A stretch of 12,472 bases of DNA from Pseudomonadota bacterium (lineage in GTDB: Bacteria; Pseudomonadota; Alphaproteobacteria; Rhizobiales; Devosiaceae): NCBI GenBank assembly GCA_023431205.1, contig JAEYXQ010000085.1:1-12472 (forward strand). Direction: 5' to 3'. Shown here in pieces: positions 8,154 to 12,472 of this stretch. How positions within the stretch are numbered: position 1 is the stretch's first letter; each line of letters starts with the position of its first letter. The notes below the pieces were generated by a model that did not search any database, was not told the DNA's origin, and was given only the letters and a program-made list of their open reading frames with translations. Made by a program: the position numbers and the translations under genes.

Positions 8154-9188
8154 CTAGTTGTAGCGGAAGAATGAATCCACCACGGCGAGGGCGCCCTCCA
8201 CGGCGGTGTCATCCACGTCGAGATGCGTCACCCAGCGCTGCTGCCCATAGCGGCCGGTGACGCCCACGCCATGCTCGGCCAGATACGGCGTGAGCCGCTC
8301 GCCGATCTCACGGGCCATGTCTACCCACAGGATATTGGTGTCCGGCGTGGTCACCCGCAGCCCTGCATGTCGCCCCAGCCCTTCCGCCAGCGCCTGCGCC
8401 CGCCGGTGATCCTCCGCCAGCCGGGCCACGTTGTGCTCGAGCGCATAAAGGCCCGCTGCCGCGAGAATGCCCGCCTGGCGCATGCCACCGCCCAGCATCT
8501 TGCGGTTGCGCCGCGCCGTTTCGATCAGGTCGGCGCGCCCGGCCAGCACCGATCCCACCGGCGCCCCCAGCCCCTTGGACAGGCAGATCGACACCGTATC
8601 GAACGGCGAGGCGAAGTCGCTGAGGTCCATGCCGAGCCGCACGCAGGCGTTGAACGCCCGTGCACCATCGAGGTGCAGCCCCAGCCCGTGTCGGCGCGCC
8701 ACCTCGGCCACTTCCGCCATCCACGCAACCGGCAGCACCCTCCCACCGAAGGTGTTCTCGAGCGCGATTACGCGCGTCGTGGCAAAGTGGTTGTCCCCGG
8801 CCTTGATCGCAGCTTCGATCTGCGCCGGGTCCATGGTCCCGTCCGCCCGGTGCTCGATCGGCTGCGGCTGGATCGAGCCCAGCACCGCCGCGCCCCCTCC
8901 CTCGAACTTGTAGCAATGCGCGTTCTGCCCCGCGATGAACTCGTCGCCCCGACCGCAATGGCTCATCAGCGCGAGGAGGTTCGATTGCGTTCCGGAGGGC
9001 ACGAAGATCGCCGCCTCCTTGCCGCTCATAGCCGCCAGGCGCTGCTCCAGCCGGTTGACGGTGGGATCATCACCGAACACGTCGTCCCCCACCTCGGCAG
9101 CGGCCATGGCGGCGCGCATGGCCTGGCTCGGGCGGGTGACGGTGTCGGAGCGGAAGTCGAAGCGGAGGGCGTTTGCAGTCATGGTCAT
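8154..9188 (-). CDS. ltaE: Low-specificity L-threonine aldolase
   Basis: A 344-residue PLP enzyme that splits L-threonine or L-allo-threonine into glycine and acetaldehyde. Conserved family blocks are all present: RSDTVTRPS, VGDDVFGDDPT (33-43), SGTQSN (65-70), the AHCYKFEGGG block with His91, LENTFGG (143-149), LHLDGAR (171-177) with Asp174 holding the pyridine ring, and the PLP lysine Lys205 in SKGLGAPVGS. The length is typical. I place the start at ATG 9186-9188, with a second ATG two codons on; neither has a good ribosome site, and a GTG at 9224 would add residues not expected in the family. It follows the methyltransferase by 54 bases, so the two may be cotranscribed. Low specificity for threo/allo isomers is inferred from family. 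Confidence 0.93.
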   Translation of the reverse strand: MTMTANALRFDFRSDTVTRPSQAMRAAMAAAEVGDDVFGDDPTVNRLEQRLAAMSGKEAAIFVPSGTQSNLLALMSHCGRGDEFIAGQNAHCYKFEGGGAAVLGSIQPQPIEHRADGTMDPAQIEAAIKAGDNHFATTRVIALENTFGGRVLPVAWMAEVAEVARRHGLGLHLDGARAFNACVRLGMDLSDFASPFDTVSICLSKGLGAPVGSVLAGRADLIETARRNRKMLGGGMRQAGILAAAGLYALEHNVARLAEDHRRAQALAEGLGRHAGLRVTTPDTNILWVDMAREIGERLTPYLAEHGVGVTGRYGQQRWVTHLDVDDTAVEGALAVVDSFFRYN

Positions 9189-9242
9189 GGGTCCGGTCAG
9201 CGTGCCCGCTTGTCGCAAGGCCACACCGTTTTGGCCAGCGCC

Positions 9243-10223
9243 TTATGCGGCGACATCCCCGCCGGCGTCGTGGTCGTTGGCCGCATGTCCGGTGACCGGG
9301 GGCCGCCGCGCCAGGATCAGCAGGCCCCTGATGGGCGCTCCTCGATCGAAGCGCAGCACCGCGCTTTCGAAATCGAGCACCTCGAGACCTGCCGCCAGCA
9401 GCGCCGCCCGCGTGGCGGTTGCCTCGTGGGCGTAGCGCAGCGAGGGTCGCAGGAACACGGCTTCTTCCCCCTCATGTGCCTCGAGCGAGAAAGCCACCAA
9501 CCCGCCCGGCTGCAGCGCCGGCACCAGTGCCGACAGCACCGGCTCGAGCGCCCCGCAATAGATCAGCACGTCGGCTGCCGTGATCAGGTCGGCATCGGCA
9601 CGGCGCGCGTTCAGCGCTGCCACGAGTTCGGCCTTCTCCAGCCGGTCGTAGCCCCCCTTGCGTGCCGTCTCGGCGATCATCGCCGCCGAGATATCGATGC
9701 CCTCGAGTTGGTCAACCCGCGCCCGCAGCCGCTCGCCCATGAGCCCGGTGCCGCATCCGAGGTCGATCGCCTTGCTGAACCGCTCGATGCCGAGTTCCGC
9801 CATCCGGCGCGACACCAGCGCGTCCAGCAGTTCCGGCACCCGGTAGCCGAGCCGTTCCACCAGCGCTGTTTCGAACTGGGGCGCGTACTGGTCGAACAAC
9901 GCCTCGACATAGCTGACCGCAGTACCGCTCGACGCGGCGGCTGCTCCGTGCGCTGCCAGCTTCAGCTCCGCACCGAACACACCGTCGTCGTCCAGTGCCT
10001 CGAGCCGCCGCCACGCGGCGATTGCACTGGCGATGTCTCCGGCTTTCTCGTGAAAGCTGCCCAGCAGTTCCCAACCCGCCGCCCAGTCGGGCACAGTCTC
10101 GAGCGTCTGCGCCATCAGTTCGGCCGCTGCGGCGAAGTCACCGCTTTCCGCAAGCATGCGCGCATACTCCGCCCGCCGGTCAGCGATAGGATCGCCGGAC
10201 GAATAGTGGAACGCCTTGTTCAA
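9243..10223 (-). CDS. TPR-containing SAM-dependent methyltransferase (COG4976-like)
   Basis: A 326-residue two-part protein. About residues 15-85 form two TPR-like helical repeats (AEYARMLAESGDFAAAAELM; AAGWELLGSFHEKAGDIASA). A linker block FDQYAPQFETALVERLGYRVPELL (about 110-133) follows, characteristic of predicted TPR methyltransferases. Then comes a class I methyltransferase domain with motif I AIDLGCGTGLMG (152-163) and the acidic GIDIS after the second strand. The methyl acceptor is unknown. The tail (GHAANDHDAGGDVAA) is low-complexity. The start is uncertain: the longest reading opens with TTG at 10221-10223, which keeps HYSSGDPIADRR; the first ATG would be at Met23 (10157) and would cut into the first TPR. 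It is first of the minus-strand gene run and divergent from the cold-shock gene. Confidence 0.83.
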   Translation of the reverse strand: MNKAFHYSSGDPIADRRAEYARMLAESGDFAAAAELMAQTLETVPDWAAGWELLGSFHEKAGDIASAIAAWRRLEALDDDGVFGAELKLAAHGAAAASSGTAVSYVEALFDQYAPQFETALVERLGYRVPELLDALVSRRMAELGIERFSKAIDLGCGTGLMGERLRARVDQLEGIDISAAMIAETARKGGYDRLEKAELVAALNARRADADLITAADVLIYCGALEPVLSALVPALQPGGLVAFSLEAHEGEEAVFLRPSLRYAHEATATRAALLAAGLEVLDFESAVLRFDRGAPIRGLLILARRPPVTGHAANDHDAGGDVAA

Positions 10224-10282
10224 CTGGTGATCTCTGGAGTTACCGGTGGGGCCCGGCGGCGCGCGATGTTGCGCAGCGGCTA

Positions 10283-10356
10283 CCGATTTGCAAGGGGAAA
10301 ATGCCGCCTCAGGCCGGTTGCGGCATCACGAACCATTTTCATTCCTCGCAAATCGG
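10283..10356. repeat. Nested inverted repeat
   Basis: The outer arms CCGATTTGC (10283-10291) and GCAAATCGG (10348-10356) are perfect complements. A second paired block AAAATG (10298-10303) / CATTTT (10334-10339) follows after a purine-rich mismatch. Inside, TGCCGC (10302-10307) pairs with GCGGCA (10320-10325). It may be an RNA hairpin or a pair of protein-binding half sites. It overlaps the start of a 20-codon minus-strand reading frame. Confidence 0.6.
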
Positions 10357-10480
10357 CTATGGTCATCAGGCCGGGCCCGTTTTGCGGCCTGCAATGCCGA
10401 TTGAGCCCTTCAATTTGCGCTCAAATCCGCACTTACCCGTTTCGGTAGTGTGCAAGTGCTTGTCGATGTTTGCTTCTGTC

Positions 10481-10550
10481 CGTGAAAACTACATGTTTTC
10501 GCGGCGATGTTGCTTGCGTTAACCCGTATTGAACGCCTGCTGTTTTCACG
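10481..10550. repeat. Three GTTTTC(A/G)CG motifs with alternative pairing
   Basis: CGTGAAAAC at 10481-10489 can pair with GTTTTCGCG at 10495-10503 (9 bp with one G-U, 5-base loop) or perfectly with GTTTTCACG at 10542-10550. The two pairings are mutually exclusive. The motif could instead be a repeated protein-binding site. Confidence 0.5.
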
Positions 10551-10653
10551 CTAGGTTGAACGGCATCGAATATTGCGGCCGACCGATCTGATTATGCGAA
10601 CACCATTCGCGCCTGCTGACGTCAATCTCCGACATTTCGATACACTCTAGTTT

Positions 10654-10669
10654 GAGGCCGCTTGGCCTC
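10654..10669 (+). promoter_or_regulatory. Hairpin in the cold-shock gene leader
   Basis: GAGGCC (10654-10659) pairs perfectly with GGCCTC (10664-10669) around the tetraloop GCTT. It lies 26 bases before the Shine-Dalgarno GAGGGA (10695-10700). It would sit in the 5' leader if transcription starts upstream; it may protect the transcript or affect ribosome loading. Confidence 0.5.
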
Positions 10670-10709
10670 GACTGCCACCAGCAGCGATTTGCACGAGGGA
10701 ACGCGCATT

Positions 10710-10919
10710 ATGGCAACAGGTACCGTCAAGTGGTTCAACGGTCAGAAGGGCTATGGATTCATCCAGCCCGACGAGGGTGGGGCGGACGTGTTCGTTCACA
10801 TTTCGGCCGTTCAGCGCTCGGGCCTCAACGGTCTCGATGAAGGCCAGAAGGTCAACTACGAGATTGTCAAGGACAAGCGGACCGGCAAGTCCGCCGCCGA
10901 TAACCTGACCGCCGCCTGA
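10710..10919 (+). CDS. cspA: Cold-shock protein, CspA family
   Basis: A 69-residue single cold-shock domain that binds single-stranded RNA and DNA and acts as an RNA chaperone. RNA-binding motif 1 KGYGFI is at residues 13-18 and motif 2 VFVHI at 27-31, with the aromatic residues Trp8, Phe9, Tyr15, Phe17, Phe28 and His30 on the binding face. The insertion GGADV and SAVQRSGLNGL are typical of alphaproteobacterial CspA. The start is set by GAGGGA at 10695-10700, nine bases before the ATG. The long, structured upstream region suggests control at the leader level, though whether this paralogue is cold-induced cannot be told from sequence. A strong terminator follows 21 bases after the stop. Which csp paralogue it is remains open. 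Confidence 0.95.
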   Translation: MATGTVKWFNGQKGYGFIQPDEGGADVFVHISAVQRSGLNGLDEGQKVNYEIVKDKRTGKSAADNLTAA

Positions 10920-10940
10920 CATCATCGATTGCAGCTTTAG

Positions 10941-10978
10941 GGGGCGCGCTCACTTGGAGGAGCGCGCCCCTTTCGTTT
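10941..10978 (+). terminator. Rho-independent terminator of the cold-shock gene
   Basis: A perfect 10-bp stem pairs GGGGCGCGCT (10941-10950) with AGCGCGCCCC (10961-10970) around a 10-base loop, followed by TTTCGTTT. The loop and right arm are also the last codons and stop of the convergent MFS gene, whose stop codon starts the loop region at 10950-10952. Confidence 0.85.
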
Positions 10979-12119
10979 GCGCAGTCGCCGGATGACCCTC
11001 ATCGAAGGGATGCCGCGTCAGCAAGACGAAAAGGCCGATCAGCAGCAGCACCGCGCCCGAAGCCAGCGCCGCGCGAATACCGGCCACTTGCACCACCACC
11101 CCGATGATCAGCGGCGTGGCCACCCCGGCCAGAAAGGCCAGTTGCGAGAGCGAGGCGACGTTTGCGGCGGGAGACCGATCGGTCAGCCGCGCCGCCGCCG
11201 ACAGCGCCATCGGAAACAGCGCGCTCGTGCCAAAGCCCATCAGCAACAGTCCGCCGATTGCGATGGCCGCATGCCCGGACAGCACCACGGCGGCCAGCCC
11301 CAGCCCTGCCGTCAGCGTCATGAAGACCGGCAGCCGCCGTGGCCCCAGCTTCCTTACCAGGTTCGGATAGCCGATCCGCCCTGCCGCCTGCCCGGCGGCC
11401 CACACCGCAACCGTGATGCCGACAGTTGCCGCGTCCGCCCCATAGCCGTCGCGCAGCAGGATGCCTGACCAATCCGAGGCTGCGTTGTCGAGGTAGAGCG
11501 AGGCGCCCCCGGCCAGAAACAGCACGATGACCGCGATGCTGGGCAGCACCACCCGCCCCGGCGTCTCGGACGCGCTCTCGGCTCGTGGGGGAACGGTGGC
11601 GAGCCCGCTCGTGGGCAAAAAAGCAACCAGGGTCGCCAGCGGCAGCATCAGACTTAAATGCAGCCAGGGGGCCACACCGAAGGTGCGGAAGGCCGCGCCG
11701 GCCGCCCCTGCCAGAACCGTTGCCACGCTGTAGAACCCATGCGCCCGCACCAGCAGCTTGCGGCCGGTCACCGCCTCCACCCTGTCCGCCTCGACATTGC
11801 CGGTGACCGCCAGAACACCCTGCAGCGCACCCGCCACTGCGAGTGCCGCAAACAGCATCCATTGGTTCAGCGACAGGCTCGCCGCAATCAGCGCAACGCC
11901 CAGCGCCGGCGTGACCACCCGGAAGCTGCCGGCGAAACTGCGCGCCGCGGCATAGCGCGTGCCGAAGGTGAACAGCAGCAGGATGCCGACCGGATAGCCG
12001 CTCAGCCCGACGCCGAGCTGCCATCCCTCGAGGCCGGCTGTTGCCTGCACATCGGGTATGCGCGGATACCAGCTGCCGAGCATCACCCCGCAGGCAAGAA
12101 AAGCCGCGTACAGGCGCAC
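10950..12119 (-). CDS. MFS transporter, YbjJ-like
   Basis: A 389-residue inner-membrane transporter with about twelve predicted helices in two six-helix halves. The first half begins AAFLACGVMLGSWYPRIPDV; the halves are split by a polar loop near SGLATVPPRAESASETPGR. Features shared with the E. coli YbjJ group are GSWxxRxP in helix 1, NVEADRVEAV, the block AHGFYSVAT, ASDWSGILL, and GFGTSALFPMALSAAA. Members are putative sugar or metabolite carriers; the substrate is unknown. The start is a GTG at 12117-12119, because no ATG fits and an in-frame stop lies a few codons upstream; the ribosome site is poor. The C-terminal codons form part of the csp terminator. It lies 88 bases downstream of the NTF2-like gene. 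Confidence 0.87.
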   Translation of the reverse strand: MRLYAAFLACGVMLGSWYPRIPDVQATAGLEGWQLGVGLSGYPVGILLLFTFGTRYAAARSFAGSFRVVTPALGVALIAASLSLNQWMLFAALAVAGALQGVLAVTGNVEADRVEAVTGRKLLVRAHGFYSVATVLAGAAGAAFRTFGVAPWLHLSLMLPLATLVAFLPTSGLATVPPRAESASETPGRVVLPSIAVIVLFLAGGASLYLDNAASDWSGILLRDGYGADAATVGITVAVWAAGQAAGRIGYPNLVRKLGPRRLPVFMTLTAGLGLAAVVLSGHAAIAIGGLLLMGFGTSALFPMALSAAARLTDRSPAANVASLSQLAFLAGVATPLIIGVVVQVAGIRAALASGAVLLLIGLFVLLTRHPFDEGHPATAQTKGARSSK

Positions 12120-12207
12120 GGAGAGCTTGGCTGGCAGACGGGGTCAGGCATGGCGGGCGAAGAACTACCGCCAGCGCAGCGAGTTCCCATATGCGAGTTC
12201 CCACCTG
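12120..12207. promoter_or_regulatory. Intergenic region upstream of the MFS gene with tandem direct repeat
   Basis: GCGAGTTCCCA occurs at 12179-12189 and again at 12193-12203, an exact 11-bp direct repeat with a 14-base period. A possible hairpin TGGCGG (12151-12156) / CCGCCA (12168-12173) lies between it and the MFS start; without a T-run it is not a clear terminator. The repeat could be an operator for the MFS gene. Confidence 0.5.
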
Positions 12208-12472
12208 TCAGCCGGTGAAGTCCTCGTAGCAATCGTAGTTGCGCTGCTCGAGGATCCGCCCGCCCTGCACCCGGAACAGCATGCAGATATGCGCCACCAT
12301 GCGTTCTCCGGCAGCCAGCCTGCCCAGCGGTTGCGCCAGCATCCCCTCCCACCGCGCCTCCAGCACCACCCTGTCTCCGGCCTCCATCTCGCTCACCAGA
12401 CGATAGCGCTGCTCTTGCAGCACTTGCCGGGACGCCGCGCGCCCGAGGCCTGCGAGCAGGGCCGCCTTGTCG
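12208..12472 (-). CDS. NTF2/SnoaL-like protein, C-terminal part
   Basis: The frame is open from the window edge to a TGA at 12208-12210, giving 87 visible residues; the start lies outside. The sequence RYRLVSEMEAGDRVVLEARWEG, then ERMVAHICMLFRVQGGRILEQRNYDCYEDF, has the beta-sheet pattern of the NTF2/SnoaL cone fold. It includes the common V..E..W.G strand and the final R.Y.....F segment. Such small proteins may be ester cyclases, hydrolases, isomerases or simple ligand binders; nothing here tells which. An internal GTG near 12423 would cut into the first visible helix and is unlikely to be the true start. It lies upstream of the MFS gene on the same strand, so a shared transcript is possible. 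Confidence 0.75.
   Translation of the reverse strand, partial: DKAALLAGLGRAASRQVLQEQRYRLVSEMEAGDRVVLEARWEGMLAQPLGRLAAGERMVAHICMLFRVQGGRILEQRNYDCYEDFTG

Larger units (their letters stand above)
10224..10709. promoter_or_regulatory. Long structured intergenic region upstream of the cold-shock gene
   Basis: These 486 bases separate the divergent methyltransferase and cold-shock genes and hold no convincing long gene. GC content falls to about 43-50% at 10441-10560, clearly below the flanking genes. The region holds a nested inverted repeat (10283-10356), smaller hairpins (10368-10390, 10401-10424), three GTTTTC(A/G)CG motifs (10481-10550) and a 6-bp hairpin at 10654-10669. Promoters of both genes must lie here. 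A weak candidate for the cold-shock gene is CTGACG at 10616 with TACACT at 10641, but the 19-base spacing is long. A long 5' leader would be typical of cold-shock genes. Confidence 0.5.

Noticed and set aside
8151..8166. CCGCTA / TAGCGG hairpin at the ltaE stop
   Set aside because: A 6-bp stem without a T-run on either strand; too weak to call a terminator.
6854..8260. 468-codon plus-strand reading frame
   Set aside because: Antisense to the CelD-like acetyltransferase gene, with shadow composition (Arg, His, Gln, Ala) and no domain.
9219..9236. GGCCA / TGGCC hairpin between the methyltransferase and ltaE genes
   Set aside because: A 5-bp stem with no T-run; the genes may simply be cotranscribed.
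8223..10448. 741-codon plus-strand reading frame
   Set aside because: It is antisense to ltaE and the methyltransferase gene, both of which have clear family motifs. High third-position GC keeps the opposite frame open, and the translation is low-complexity and His/Arg/Pro-rich with no recognisable domain.
10301..10522. 73-codon plus-strand frame in the csp upstream region
   Set aside because: Purine run is too close to the ATG, there is no domain, and the composition is odd (Cys, Ser, Pro, His scattered). It is kept only as part of the CGATTTGC observation.
10594..10650. 18-residue plus-strand frame before csp
   Set aside because: No ribosome site, and a frame this short is expected by chance.

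Overview
The window looks like ordinary chromosomal DNA from a GC-rich alphaproteobacterium, most likely of the Hyphomicrobiales (Devosia-like). This placement is inferred from codon use strongly biased to G or C, a ClpS of the type that resembles rhizobial ClpS2, a typical alphaproteobacterial cold-shock protein and a DUF2277 protein. I see no phage, transposon, CRISPR, tRNA or rRNA, and no multigene system that I would call new. The most unusual DNA is the structured, lower-GC stretch of about 485 bases upstream of the cold-shock gene.

Layout. Positions 1-599 hold the 3' end of cpdB (+), which converges with a 66-residue single-span membrane protein (732-932, -). A hairpin terminator at 686-710 lies between them. 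At 1076-3809 (+) three genes form a tight operon: ABC ATPase, two-half ABC-2-like permease and GNAT acetyltransferase, joined twice by ATGA overlaps. The GNAT gene converges with an aldo/keto reductase (3806-4642, -), and their two stop codons share one CTAG. A DUF1328 membrane peptide (4673-4846, -) precedes the reductase and is divergent from clpS (4950-5255, +).

From 10223 down to 5265, five minus-strand genes follow one another with small gaps: a TPR/SAM methyltransferase, low-specificity threonine aldolase, a CelD/BcsL-like acetyltransferase, a polysaccharide flippase-like membrane protein that overlaps it by 8 bases, and a DUF2277 protein. Acyltransferase plus flippase suggests modification and export of a cell-surface glycan, but no glycosyltransferase or polymerase is in view.

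The intergenic stretch 10224-10709 carries a nested inverted repeat, three copies of CGATTTGC, three copies of a GTTTTC(A/G)CG motif able to pair in two alternative ways, and a hairpin just before the cold-shock gene (10710-10919, +). That gene ends in a strong terminator whose 3' arm is also coding sequence for the C-terminus of the convergent MFS transporter (10950-12119, -). A tandem 11-bp direct repeat sits between the MFS gene and an NTF2/SnoaL-like gene (12208 to the window edge, -).
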